Source: Chloroflexi bacterium UBA5189
GTDB taxonomy: Bacteria > Chloroflexota > Limnocylindria > Limnocylindrales > CSP1-4
Length of the DNA: 48,435 bases
Reading direction: 5' to 3'
Assembly: GCA_002413045.1 (NCBI GenBank)
Contig: DHWF01000043.1
Span: 1-48,435 of the forward strand
The notes beneath the pieces are model-generated. The model ran no database searches. It had not been told where the DNA came from and worked only from the letters and a program-made list of their open reading frames with translations. This document shows positions 15,316 to 23,367 of this stretch, piece after piece (the stretch's first letter is position 1; every line of letters starts with the position of its first letter). The translations under genes were made by a program, and so were the position numbers.

Positions 15316-17561
15316 TTGCTGGGCTTGGGCGACACCGGGGCGCTGGGGGTTGACGATCCGGTCGGACCGGGTGATCCGGTCGGGCCGATGCCGACAGGCT
15401 GGAGGAGTGACGTCTGGATGCCCTTCGCGCTCAGCCAGACGATCGTGTCCGGGTCGCCGTCGAGGCCCAGCTGGACGTAGAACGCGCGAAGGTCGCTCCA
15501 GCCCGTCGCCGCGTCGGCGAGCCGGAACTGCCCGATGAACGTGCCGTTCGACTTCGAGAACGCGAGGATCCGCTGGTTGTCGCGGTCGTAGCCGAAGATC
15601 GTCCCCGTCCCGCGATCGGCCGCGGAGGCGATGATTCGATAGGCGGGCGCGCCACGCACGATCGAGTCGCCCGGCGCCGCGGCCGTCCAGCCCGCGCTGT
15701 TGCCGCTCACGAGGCGCAGGATCTGGCCGCCATCGGCCAGCCAGACATCGCCGTCGATGTACATCGAGGTGATGCCGCTCACATCGCGCGCCGCCGTGAG
15801 CCAGTGGTTCGGCGGCGCAGGGAACCCGCCGCCGTCGGCGGCCGGGGAGTAGCGGAGGATCTGCTGCTGGGACGGATCGACGACGTACAGGTTGTACAGG
15901 TTCTGCTCGGAGTCCCGGATGAACGTGCCGATCGCCAGGACGTCGTTCCCCCACTCGCTCGAGCCGCTGATGGGATGGACACGGGTGATCGTGCCCTTTC
16001 CGGTCGTGTTGGCGGGCCGCCACCGCCAGACGACGTTCTTGTCATCGACCATGAGCAGGTCCCGGCCCCCGACGCCGAGGAGGACCGGGGTGCCCTCCGT
16101 GCCGCCGGTCGACGGCTTGTTGCCGGCCCGGAAGATCGCCGTGGCCTTGCGGTTCGCGAGGTCGATTCGGTACACGGTCTTGGTCGCGGCGTCGAGCACG
16201 AACGGCGCCCCGTCCGGACCCTTGACAAGGGCCTTCAGGTCGACCGCGGGCGTGGCCGGGAACGTGAACAGCGGCGTCGACGTGACGTCCGCCATCTTGT
16301 ACAGGCGGTCGAGCTGGGCCACGATCTGGGCCTTGATCGGGTCGGTGGTTGCCACCGGGATGCCGCCGGCAGTGGCGGCCTGGATGCTGGTGTAGGCCTG
16401 GGTCAGGAGCTGCTCGGCCTTTTGCGGGTCGTTGGCCACGAGGTCGATGCCCGGACCGATGACCCGATCCAGGTCCGACCGCGCCGACTCGAGCGAGCCC
16501 TGCGCCGCGGCGAGGGTCGCGATGGCCGGACCGGTCGGCTGGCGACCGCCGAACAGGTAGGAGATCCCGACCAGCCCCACGACCACGACCAGCAGCGCGA
16601 GGACGGCCATCGCCGCCCGCCGCTGCATCTCTCGGCGCGTGCTCAGCGGCGTCACGCGCCGATTCGGAACGCCCCGGCTCGGGAGGCGATCCTGGATCCG
16701 GGTGAGGAGCCGGAACAGCACGCCGCCCGCGGCGCCGCGGGCGCGTCGCGCGCCATCCTGGGCAGCCGCAAGGCCGCTTGCCACGGAGTCCGCGAGCGGG
16801 ATCGGGGACCGGTCCGGCATGCCGGCCAGCGGCTCGGCCGGGCGGACCGGCACGGGCACCACGCCCGAGCGAGTGACCGCGATCTCGGCGGCCTCGATGA
16901 TCAGGGCGCCATCGCTGCCCGTTCCGCCGCCGGCGTGAAACCGCGCGGTCAGCGATTCGACGGCCGACTGCGGGTGGAGCGTCACGAGCGCGTCCTTGAA
17001 CGAATCGGCGCCGACCGCGGCGACCACCGGCGGCGACACGAGCACGAGCTGATCGCCCACGTTGATCTCGCCGCGCCAGACGTCCGGCTCCACGTCGGGC
17101 GACGGCAGGCCTCGATCGCGATGCGGATCCGGCAGCGTGGACAGGCGGGCGCCGCGGTTCAGGTACGCCTCGGCGGGACCGACGGTGCACACGTACAGCT
17201 CGTTGTCGCGGACGACGGCGAGCCCGACCCCGATCGGGCCGGGGTCCGCGTTGCCGAGCGCGCTCTTCTCGCGGGCGTGGCTGAGGCGCTTGTTGGCAAC
17301 CTGGATCGCCTTGACGAGGCAGACCCGGATCCCGGCGGACTCGTCGTAGTAGTACTCGCTCCAGATCGCGTCGGCGACGAGGCGAGTCGCCTCCCGCGCC
17401 CGCGGCCCCGGCACCCGCGAGGTCACCAGGAGGTACAGGTGGCCCTTGGTCCGCGTCTGGGCGCCGACGCGCGGCTCGATATGGAGCGCGGTGTCCGGCG
17501 AATCGGGCGCGCGCTCGGCGTCGGGGACGACGCCGAGCTTCATCTGGATCCGGTGGGCCAC
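15312..17561 (-). CDS. PP2C-like (probably inactive) phosphatase domain / TM / extracytoplasmic propeller protein
   Basis: 749 residues, from a GTG with AGAGGA five bases upstream. Residues about 35-225 look like a PP2C-type domain: AIQVANKRLSHAREKS, then GVGLAVVRDNELYVCTVGPAEAYL, then the GDQLVLVSPPV segment, and GSDGALIIE at 215-223. The aspartates expected in VGDSRAYL and CSDGL are replaced (Pro129; SPP), so metal binding is probably impaired. One membrane helix lies at about 317-335. The remaining 400 residues are predicted outside, with a helical part (345-405) and then repeats such as VYRIDLANRKA, VVWRWRP, LYVVDPSQQQILRY and VWLADGGQILRL that resemble an NHL/propeller fold. The C-terminus is Ser/Thr/Pro-rich. 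It could be a one-pass signalling protein that senses outside ligands. I know no named family with this architecture. Confidence 0.7.
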   Translation of the reverse strand: MAHRIQMKLGVVPDAERAPDSPDTALHIEPRVGAQTRTKGHLYLLVTSRVPGPRAREATRLVADAIWSEYYYDESAGIRVCLVKAIQVANKRLSHAREKSALGNADPGPIGVGLAVVRDNELYVCTVGPAEAYLNRGARLSTLPDPHRDRGLPSPDVEPDVWRGEINVGDQLVLVSPPVVAAVGADSFKDALVTLHPQSAVESLTARFHAGGGTGSDGALIIEAAEIAVTRSGVVPVPVRPAEPLAGMPDRSPIPLADSVASGLAAAQDGARRARGAAGGVLFRLLTRIQDRLPSRGVPNRRVTPLSTRREMQRRAAMAVLALLVVVVGLVGISYLFGGRQPTGPAIATLAAAQGSLESARSDLDRVIGPGIDLVANDPQKAEQLLTQAYTSIQAATAGGIPVATTDPIKAQIVAQLDRLYKMADVTSTPLFTFPATPAVDLKALVKGPDGAPFVLDAATKTVYRIDLANRKATAIFRAGNKPSTGGTEGTPVLLGVGGRDLLMVDDKNVVWRWRPANTTGKGTITRVHPISGSSEWGNDVLAIGTFIRDSEQNLYNLYVVDPSQQQILRYSPAADGGGFPAPPNHWLTAARDVSGITSMYIDGDVWLADGGQILRLVSGNSAGWTAAAPGDSIVRGAPAYRIIASAADRGTGTIFGYDRDNQRILAFSKSNGTFIGQFRLADAATGWSDLRAFYVQLGLDGDPDTIVWLSAKGIQTSLLQPVGIGPTGSPGPTGSSTPSAPVSPKPSK

Positions 17562-17634
17562 TGCGGTCCTCTGCCAGTGATGCTGGGGCGGGCGGGGATT
17601 ATCGCACGAGGTTTCGTGAGCGCCGAGGTGACGC

Positions 17635-17970
17635 TTACCTTCGGCGAACCGTTACGCGCAACTGACGTACGTCGGCGCCGCCCGGTGCCCTGCGGAACGC
17701 GGCGGCGAGCTCGTCGGCGTGGAGGAGCAGCTCCTGGCCCACGATCGGTGCGTCCGCCTCGACGAGGAGCGTCTCGCCCTCCATCCGGATGGCGCGACAG
17801 GCCCCGTGCGCCGCGGGGGCGAGCTCGGCCACGATCGCCTCGAACGTCGCGAGCAGCCGGGCGCGCCGGAGCTCGTCCTGGAGGCCGAGGTGGGCCGCCG
17901 CCACGGGCATCAGGTCGCCGATCCGCGACATCGGCCGGCGCCGGCGAGGCTGATCGTCGTCGTCGGTCAC
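17635..17970 (-). CDS. dciA: DUF721 protein, DciA-like helicase-loading factor
   Basis: About 111 residues, from a GTG overlapping the recF stop by 4 bp (GTGA). After a charged Asp/Arg stretch comes MSRIGDLMPVAAAHLGLQDELRRARLLATFEAIVAELAP, typical of the DUF721 KH-like domain, and then LLVEADAPIVGQELLLHADELAAAF. DciA proteins help load the replicative helicase DnaB in bacteria without DnaC or DnaI. Position behind recF in the dnaA-dnaN-recF cluster matches the usual DUF721 location in Actinobacteria and related phyla. Confidence 0.8.
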   Translation of the reverse strand: MTDDDDQPRRRRPMSRIGDLMPVAAAHLGLQDELRRARLLATFEAIVAELAPAAHGACRAIRMEGETLLVEADAPIVGQELLLHADELAAAFRRAPGGADVRQLRVTVRRR

Positions 17971-19124
17971 GAACGGCTCGCGATGGAGGCGATTGTCGCT
18001 CGGAGCTCCGCGCCGCCCTCGAGCGACCTGACCTCCCACGGCGCCGCGATCGCGCGCAGGGCTGGGTCCAGGTCGTCCAGCGTGGTCGTCGTCACGAACG
18101 CCTGCGGCAGGTCGGCGATGCGACGGACGAGGTGCGCGCGGCGGCCCGGATCGAGCTCGCTGAACACGTCGTCCAGGAGGAGGAGCGGCGGGCGCCCGTC
18201 GTGCGCGGTCACGAGATCCAGCTCGGCCAGCTTGAGCGCGAGAATCGCCGTTCGCTGCTGGCCGCGCGAGGCGAATGCGGCGAGGTCGCGCCCGTCCATC
18301 ACGAACGCGAAGTCGTCCCGGTGCGGCCCGACGAGGGTCGTGCCGTTCCAGAGCTCCTTCTCGGCAGTCTCGACGAGCCGACGGGCGAGGGCGTCGCGAG
18401 GCGATTCCCCGAACGACGTCGGCGCGTTCGTCACGTACTCGAGCGCGAGGGCACCGGCGGCGGCCTCGTCGGGCGCGATCTCGGCATGGGCCGCGGCGAG
18501 CGGCCGGGCGAGCTGCTCGAGCAGGTCATGGCGGGTCGCGACCACCGCGCCACCGGCATCGAGGAGCGGCCGATCCCAGTACCGCAGCTCGTCGCGGGAG
18601 GCTGCTTCGTCGCGGATCGCGCGAAGCAGGCCGTTGCGCTGCTGGAGCGCGCGACCGTACGTGGCGAGATCGCTCGCGTAGCTCGGGAAGAGGGTGGCCG
18701 CGAGCTGGTCGAGGGTGCCCCGCCGGAGGGAGGGCGAGCCGGCCACGAGGAGCATGTCCTCGGGCGCGAAGAGCACGACGCGCAGCCGCTCCGAGAGCGC
18801 CGATGCGCGCCGCGCGACCCCGTTGACCCGGACCCGCTTCCGGGCACCGCCCACGGACGCAACGGAGCCAGGGCGGACGAGCCCGACCTCGATCTCGTCA
18901 CCACCGGACCGGCCGACGATCCGGGTCACGTCGGAGCCCCACCGGATCAGCTCGACGTCGGTCGTCGTGCGGTGCGACGCACCGCGGGCGAGGATCACCA
19001 TTGCCTCGAGCAGGCTCGTCTTGCCTGCGGCGTTCGGTCCCCAGACGAGCTGCGGCCCAGGCCCGAACTCCGCCTCGAGGCTCGCATACGCCCGCAGATC
19101 CGTCAGCTCAAGTCGATTCAGCAA
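17967..19124 (-). CDS. recF: DNA replication and repair protein RecF
   Basis: 385 residues from a TTG start with a GGAGG ten bases upstream. The Walker A motif WGPNAAGKTSLLEA lies at residues 28-41, the ABC-type signature is ASRGQQRTAIL, and Walker B is LLLLDDVFSELDPGRR. The N-terminal LNRLELTDLRAYASLE is standard for RecF. It is an SMC-like ATPase that binds gapped DNA and helps load RecA via RecOR. It lies 95 bp downstream of dnaN and is coupled to the DciA-like gene. Confidence 0.95.
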   Translation of the reverse strand: MLNRLELTDLRAYASLEAEFGPGPQLVWGPNAAGKTSLLEAMVILARGASHRTTTDVELIRWGSDVTRIVGRSGGDEIEVGLVRPGSVASVGGARKRVRVNGVARRASALSERLRVVLFAPEDMLLVAGSPSLRRGTLDQLAATLFPSYASDLATYGRALQQRNGLLRAIRDEAASRDELRYWDRPLLDAGGAVVATRHDLLEQLARPLAAAHAEIAPDEAAAGALALEYVTNAPTSFGESPRDALARRLVETAEKELWNGTTLVGPHRDDFAFVMDGRDLAAFASRGQQRTAILALKLAELDLVTAHDGRPPLLLLDDVFSELDPGRRAHLVRRIADLPQAFVTTTTLDDLDPALRAIAAPWEVRSLEGGAELRATIASIASRS

Positions 19125-19219
19125 TCGTTAGGAACCTCCGGCCGGCTCAGCCGGTCCCCGGCGAAGGCGCTGCCGAGCAGGCGAGGGAGCGTACGCCGGG
19201 GCCGGATCAGCCGGCCGTA

Positions 19220-20338
19220 TCAGCTGGTAGTGCGAACCGGCATGACCACGTGGACATAGTGTTCGTCGCCGATCGGCTTGAAGACGCCGGGGGCTAGCGG
19301 ACCCTGGAGCTCGAGCGCGAACTGCTCCGCGGTCACCTTCTCGAGCACGTCGGCGAGGTACTTCGCGTTGAACGCGATCGACGTCCCGTCACCCTCGACC
19401 TTCGCCTCGACCTGGCCGACGTGGTCGCCGACTTCCGCGTTGGCGCTCACCGTGATCCCCGATTCGCCGTTCGCGGAGATCTGGAGCTTCACGATGTTGG
19501 CCGACTCGTGGGCGATCAGCGCAGCCGGTCGGACCGCGCGAAGGAGCTCCTCGCGATCGAGGACCGCGCGGGTCGTGTGCGCCTTCGGCAGCACCGACTG
19601 GTAGTTCGGGAACTGGCCGTCGATCAGCCGGCTCACGAGGTCGATGCCCTCGAGGTGGAACAGGATCTGGTTGCGCGCCTGGGCGAGCACGACGTCCACC
19701 GGGTCGTCCGTGTCGTTGAGCACCCGCATGAGCTCGGTGAGGGCACGCGCCGGCACGACGACGCTGGTCTCGCTGACCGGGTCGAGGATCGGAATGGTCT
19801 TCACCGCGATCCGGTAGTTGTCCGCGGCGGCCAGGGTCACCGTGTCGCCTTCGAACCGGCACAGGACGCCGGTGAGGATCGGGCGCGCCTCGTCGGTCGC
19901 CGCGGCGAACGCGGTCTCCTCCAGGGCGCGCTTCAGGACGTTCTGGGCAATGCGCGTCGTCGGGCGCTCGCCCGTCGGCTGGATCGACGGGAACTCGTCA
20001 GCATCGATGCCCTTGACGTGCGACTGGAATGGGCCGGCGCTCACGTGGAGCGTCTCGGCGGCCCCGGTCTCGAGCTCGATGCGTTGCCCGCCCGGGAGCG
20101 AGCTCACCAGGTCGGTGAGGAGGCGGGCCGGCACGGTGGTCGACCCGTCGACCTCGACCTTGCCGGGTACCCAGTACACCAGCCCGATCTCGAGGTTGGT
20201 CGTGGTGAGGCGGAGGCCGCCGTCCTCGGTCTTGAGGAGGACGTTCGCCAGCACGGGCAGCGTGCTCCTGTTGGAGACCGCTCGGCTCACGACGGCAAGG
20301 CCGCGAGCCAGGTTCTCCTGCATGACCGAGAGCTTCAC
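19220..20338 (-). CDS. dnaN: DNA polymerase III beta subunit (sliding clamp)
   Basis: 372 residues from a GTG start. MKLSVMQENLARGLAVVSRAVSNRSTLPVLANVLLK begins the first clamp domain, and the three-domain length is normal. The C-terminal PLAPGVFKPIGDEHYVHVVMPVRTT is the standard clamp end (MPVRL-like). It forms the dimeric ring that tethers polymerases to DNA. It lies 438 bp downstream of dnaA, separated by the candidate origin, and is followed by recF. Confidence 0.97.
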   Translation of the reverse strand: MKLSVMQENLARGLAVVSRAVSNRSTLPVLANVLLKTEDGGLRLTTTNLEIGLVYWVPGKVEVDGSTTVPARLLTDLVSSLPGGQRIELETGAAETLHVSAGPFQSHVKGIDADEFPSIQPTGERPTTRIAQNVLKRALEETAFAAATDEARPILTGVLCRFEGDTVTLAAADNYRIAVKTIPILDPVSETSVVVPARALTELMRVLNDTDDPVDVVLAQARNQILFHLEGIDLVSRLIDGQFPNYQSVLPKAHTTRAVLDREELLRAVRPAALIAHESANIVKLQISANGESGITVSANAEVGDHVGQVEAKVEGDGTSIAFNAKYLADVLEKVTAEQFALELQGPLAPGVFKPIGDEHYVHVVMPVRTTS

Positions 20339-20776
20339 GTCAGGTCCACTCCATGGGCGGGGTCGATCCAGGATTCACACACGAGGGCTGCGTCGCGCAG
20401 GGGTTCCCGGCTCCCGCGAAGCCGCGTCATTCGAGGTGTGTATCTTCCTTCATTCTTCTAGGTCCGTCATCATCATCATCACGCTGTGGATCCGGTGGAC
20501 GAGCGTGCTCCGCCCCGTTCCGATCGACGGTGGACGGACCTCCCGGAACGGTGGGCTACCAGACCGCGACGGGGGATTGCGCCGGGTTGCAACGGTGGGA
20601 AACTCCCGGCTCCGGCGAGCCCGGCTCCGGCGTTCGAGCCCGCGATCCACGGACTCCACCCGAGATGTCCCCCGTTGCGGCGACATCACAACGCCGTCGC
20701 CCACGTTGCGAGTACACCGCGTTCCCACAGCCAAACGGAGATCGGTGGATAACTCCCACGCCGCAATGGGCGTGGC
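20339..20776. other. oriC: Candidate chromosomal replication origin (oriC) between dnaA and dnaN
   Basis: A 438-bp non-coding stretch flanked by dnaA and dnaN. It holds several 9-mers close to the DnaA box TGTGGATAA: GGTGGATAA at 20744-20752 (one mismatch), TGTGGATCC at 20485-20493 (two mismatches), CGTGGATCG on the minus strand at 20643-20651, TGTGGGAAC on the minus strand at 20721-20729, and GGTGGGAAA at 20594-20602. An AT-richer block precedes the second of these (20431-20480 is 28/50 A+T in a very GC-rich region) and ends in a CAT trinucleotide run at 20467-20480. This is the arrangement of an unwinding element beside boxes. Mycobacteria and Streptomyces also place oriC between dnaA and dnaN. 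Confidence 0.65.
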
Positions 20777-22249
20777 TCAGTCGGCGTAGATGAGCTCTCG
20801 AACCGCCGCGATCTCGCGTCGAAGCTCGTCGTTGCCGCCCGACTCGCGGGTGATCTTGTCGCACGCGTGGAGCACGGTGGAGTGGTCTCGATTGCCGAGC
20901 TCGGCGCCGATCCGGAGCAGCGACACGTCCGTCTCCTCGCGCATCAGGAACATCGCGATCTGGCGGGGCACGACGATCGCCTTGTCGCGCTTCTGGCCCT
21001 TGAGCGCGTCGAGGCCCACGCCGTAGTACTCGGACACGGCCTTGACGATGCGCTCGGGCGTGATCTGGCGCTTCTTCGGGTTGTACAGGACGTTCGACAG
21101 GACAGCCTGGGCCAGCTCGATCGAGATGGGCATGGCGCCCATCGAGGCGTAGGCGACGATCCGATTCAGGGCGCCCTCGAGCTCGCGGATGTTGCTGACG
21201 ACCTTGCGGGCGATGAATTCGATCACGTCCGACGAGATGGGCACCGCGCCTTCCTCTGCCTTGGCGCGGAGGATCGCGATGCGGGTCTCGAGGTCCGGCG
21301 CGGTCAGGTCCGCGATGAGGCCCCACTCGAACCGACTGCGGAGGCGCTCCTCGAGCGTCAGGATCGCCTTCGGCGGCCGGTCCGAGCTCAGCACGATCTG
21401 CTTGCCGTCCTCGTGGATGGCATTGAACGTATGGAAGAACTCCTCCTGGGTCCGCTCCTTGTCGGCGATGAACTGGATGTCGTCGATGAGGAGCAGGTCG
21501 ATCCGGCGGTAGCGGGCGCGGAACTCGTCGATCTTGCCCTGCTGGATCGAGGTGATGAACTCGTTGGTGAACTTCTCCGATGTGGCGTAGACCACCCGCT
21601 TGCGGGGGAACTTCGCCGCCACCTGGTTGCCGATGGCGTGCATCAGGTGGGTCTTGCCGAGGCCGACCCCGCCGTACAGGAAGAGCGGGTTGTAGGCGTG
21701 GCCAGGGCGCTCCGCCACCGACAGGCTGGCCGCGTGGGCGAGGCGGTTGGCCGACCCGACGATGAAGTTCGAGAAGGTGTAGCGGGCGTTGATGTTGCTC
21801 GTCCCGCCCTCGCCGCCGATGCGGCCGGCCTCGACCCGCACCTGCTGCGCCGGCTGGGGCACCCGGACCGGCGCGTCATGCGTCCGCGGCAGGAACCCGG
21901 GCCCGACCGCGACCGGCCCGCCACGGTCGCCGCCCGCCGGTTCCCGCTCCGCGGCCTCGGGCGCCGGCGCCGCGTCATCCGCGGCCTCCTCGCCCGGTGC
22001 GTCGACCGGCCCGACCACGAAGTCGACCTGCACGCCGTAGCCGACGATGCGGCCCAGCGTCTGGGAGATCAGGGAGCGGTAGCGGCTCTCCAGCCAGTCC
22101 TTGGCGAAGCCGTTCGGGACCGAGATTCGGAAGCGTGTGTCATCGACCTCGACGAGCGCGGTGTCGCGCAGCCAGGTCTCGAAGTTCGCGGGAGAGAGGG
22201 TGACCTGGAGCTCGCCAAGGGCTGCGCGCCAGACCTGCTTCGCGTCCAT
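20777..22249 (-). CDS. dnaA: Chromosomal replication initiator DnaA
   Basis: 490 residues, normal for GC-rich bacteria. Domain I spans roughly residues 1-80 (VWRAALGELQVTLSPANFETWL). A variable Gly/Ala/Pro linker is domain II (80-150). The AAA+ domain starts at NINARYTFSNFIVGSANRLAHAA with Walker A GGVGLGKT (193-200) and Walker B LLLIDDIQF. Domain IV carries the DNA-binding motif LGNRDHSTVLHACDKI (usual form GGRDHTTVLHA). It binds DnaA boxes and unwinds oriC. It is transcribed away from rpmH; promoter-like hexamers lie about 120 bp upstream. Confidence 0.97.
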   Translation of the reverse strand: MDAKQVWRAALGELQVTLSPANFETWLRDTALVEVDDTRFRISVPNGFAKDWLESRYRSLISQTLGRIVGYGVQVDFVVGPVDAPGEEAADDAAPAPEAAEREPAGGDRGGPVAVGPGFLPRTHDAPVRVPQPAQQVRVEAGRIGGEGGTSNINARYTFSNFIVGSANRLAHAASLSVAERPGHAYNPLFLYGGVGLGKTHLMHAIGNQVAAKFPRKRVVYATSEKFTNEFITSIQQGKIDEFRARYRRIDLLLIDDIQFIADKERTQEEFFHTFNAIHEDGKQIVLSSDRPPKAILTLEERLRSRFEWGLIADLTAPDLETRIAILRAKAEEGAVPISSDVIEFIARKVVSNIRELEGALNRIVAYASMGAMPISIELAQAVLSNVLYNPKKRQITPERIVKAVSEYYGVGLDALKGQKRDKAIVVPRQIAMFLMREETDVSLLRIGAELGNRDHSTVLHACDKITRESGGNDELRREIAAVRELIYAD

Positions 22250-22369
22250 AGGTCGATGTGGACTCTCGTATTTCGGGGACGGGGGGACGATTGCCGCGGG
22301 GTTCGGGCGAACGCGACCGACGGCTCGGCGCGGGGCGGAAAGGCCGGTCGCCGGGGCTTCGGGTGGCGA

Positions 22370-22398
22370 AACATAGCACCGTCACCCGGGAGTCGCAA
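22370..22398 (-). promoter_or_regulatory. Candidate sigma70-type promoter of dnaA
   Basis: On the minus strand TTGCGA (22398-22393) and TATGTT (22375-22370) are separated by exactly 17 bp. This would give a dnaA leader of a little over 100 nt. A TGTGGACTC 9-mer (22257-22265, resembling a DnaA box) lies within that leader and would suit autoregulation. The match to consensus is moderate. Confidence 0.45.
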
Positions 22399-22409
22399 GG
22401 CAAAACCGC

Positions 22410-22428
22410 GATACTCCCCCGGAGTATC
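22410..22428. promoter_or_regulatory. Perfect 8-bp inverted repeat in the dnaA/rpmH divergent region (candidate operator)
   Basis: GATACTCC at 22410-22417 and GGAGTATC at 22421-22428 are exact reverse complements around a CCC spacer. The dyad lies 12 bp upstream of the candidate dnaA -35 element and about 50 bp upstream of the candidate rpmH -35. It therefore sits where one regulator could act on both divergent transcripts. No T-run follows, so it does not look like a terminator. Confidence 0.5.
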
Positions 22429-22478
22429 CGGGTGCCGCCCCGGAGTGGCCTCCGAGCGCGCCCCGGACCGGCCTTCGT

Positions 22479-22508
22479 TTGACGGTCCGGAGGCGCGCGA
22501 CCTATCAT
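22479..22508 (+). promoter_or_regulatory. Candidate sigma70-type promoter of rpmH-rnpA-yidD-yidC-jag
   Basis: TTGACG (22479-22484) and TATCAT (22503-22508) are spaced by 18 bp on the plus strand. This is the best promoter match upstream of rpmH. The leader to the rpmH ATG would be about 110 nt and includes a GGAGAGGA at 22603-22610. Confidence 0.55.
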
Positions 22509-22625
22509 CCGCCGGACGTTGACGCGCCCCACCCGTGCACCGGGTGATCGGCGCGTTTGCGTGCCTTCTGGGGTCGACGATCGACAAGCCCCGAGGCCGG
22601 ATGGAGAGGATCCCGCGCAGGCACG

Positions 22626-22760
22626 ATGAAGCAGACCTACCAGCCCAAAAAGCGCCACCGCGCCAAGGAACACGGCTTCCGCGCCCGAATGAAGACGACG
22701 GGCGGACGCCGCGTCCTGGCCGCACGCCGGGCCCGCGGTCGCAAGCGCCTGTCGGCCTGA
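22626..22760 (+). CDS. rpmH: 50S ribosomal protein L34
   Basis: 44 residues, beginning MKQTYQPKKRHRAKEHGF and ending GRKRLSA. This is essentially the universal bL34 sequence (T-x-Q-P-x-x-R-x-R, HGFRARM, GR..L..RR..GR..L). The ATG was chosen because the family starts here, although the ORF is open upstream. It is the first gene of the rightward rpmH-rnpA-yidD-yidC-jag operon diverging from dnaA. Confidence 0.97.
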   Translation: MKQTYQPKKRHRAKEHGFRARMKTTGGRRVLAARRARGRKRLSA

Positions 22761-22792
22761 CGGCCGAGCGCGGCCCGCGGCCGCGGCTCGAG

Positions 22793-23146
22793 ATGCTCAA
22801 CCGCCCGCAGGACTTCGCGGCGCTCCAGGAGCAGGGGACCATTCGGTCGCATCCGCTCCTTGCCGCGCGGGTCCTTCGGACCGACCTCGGGACGACACGA
22901 TTCGGTCTGGCGACAAGTCGAGCGCTCGGCTCGGCGGTCGTCCGGAACCGCGTTCGACGCAGGCTCCGGGAGGCGATCCGGTCAATGCTTCCGTCGCTGC
23001 GACCGGGCTGGGACGTGCTGGTGATCGCCCGGCCGGCGATCGTCGGTGCCGACCATCGAGCGATCGGAGCGGCGCTTCGCCGGCTCCTCGCCCGAGCGGG
23101 CGTCCTGGCCGAGCCTGGCGGTGACATGCACATGGGGCGAGGTTGA
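22793..23146 (+). CDS. rnpA: Ribonuclease P protein component
   Basis: 117 residues starting 32 bp after rpmH. MLNRPQDFAALQEQG is the usual N-terminal helix. The RNR signature is present as SAVVRNRVRRRLREAIR, followed by DVLVIARPAIVGAD. It is the protein cofactor that helps the RNase P RNA bind precursor tRNA. The C-terminus is slightly extended. Its stop overlaps the yidD start (TTGA). Confidence 0.92.
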   Translation: MLNRPQDFAALQEQGTIRSHPLLAARVLRTDLGTTRFGLATSRALGSAVVRNRVRRRLREAIRSMLPSLRPGWDVLVIARPAIVGADHRAIGAALRRLLARAGVLAEPGGDMHMGRG

Positions 23147-23367
23147 CGCACGTCGGGATCCTGGAACGGATCGGTATCGCGATGATCCATGCCTACCGGT
23201 TTGCGTTCTCGTGGCTGCCCTCCAGCTGCCGGTACGAGCCCACGTGCTCGGTCTACACGGAGCAGGCGATCGCCCGCTACGGCCTGATCCGGGGCTCGTG
23301 GATGGGCGCCCGTCGAATCGCGCGTTGCCACCCGGGGCACCCCGGCGGCTTCGACCCGGTTCGATGA
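23143..23367 (+). CDS. yidD: Membrane protein insertion efficiency factor YidD
   Basis: 74 residues from a TTG overlapping the rnpA stop. The family core is present: AYRFAFSWLPSSCRYEPTCSVYTEQAI, then RYGLIRGSWMGARRIARCHPGHPGGFDPV. This includes the three conserved cysteines. YidD is a small, membrane-associated amphipathic protein that assists YidC-mediated insertion. It is always found between rnpA and yidC, as here; the stop overlaps the yidC start (ATGA). Confidence 0.92.
   Translation: MTHVGILERIGIAMIHAYRFAFSWLPSSCRYEPTCSVYTEQAIARYGLIRGSWMGARRIARCHPGHPGGFDPVR

Noticed and set aside
15312..17561. Active PP2C phosphatase or SpoIIE-type regulator
   Set aside because: The VGDSR-like and CSDG-like aspartates are replaced; a functional phosphatase assignment would overstate the evidence.
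20467..20480. CAT run in the origin as a strict DnaA-trio
   Set aside because: The published trio reads 3'-[G/A]A[T/A]-5'; the run fits neither strand in that form, so it was kept only as an AT-rich feature.
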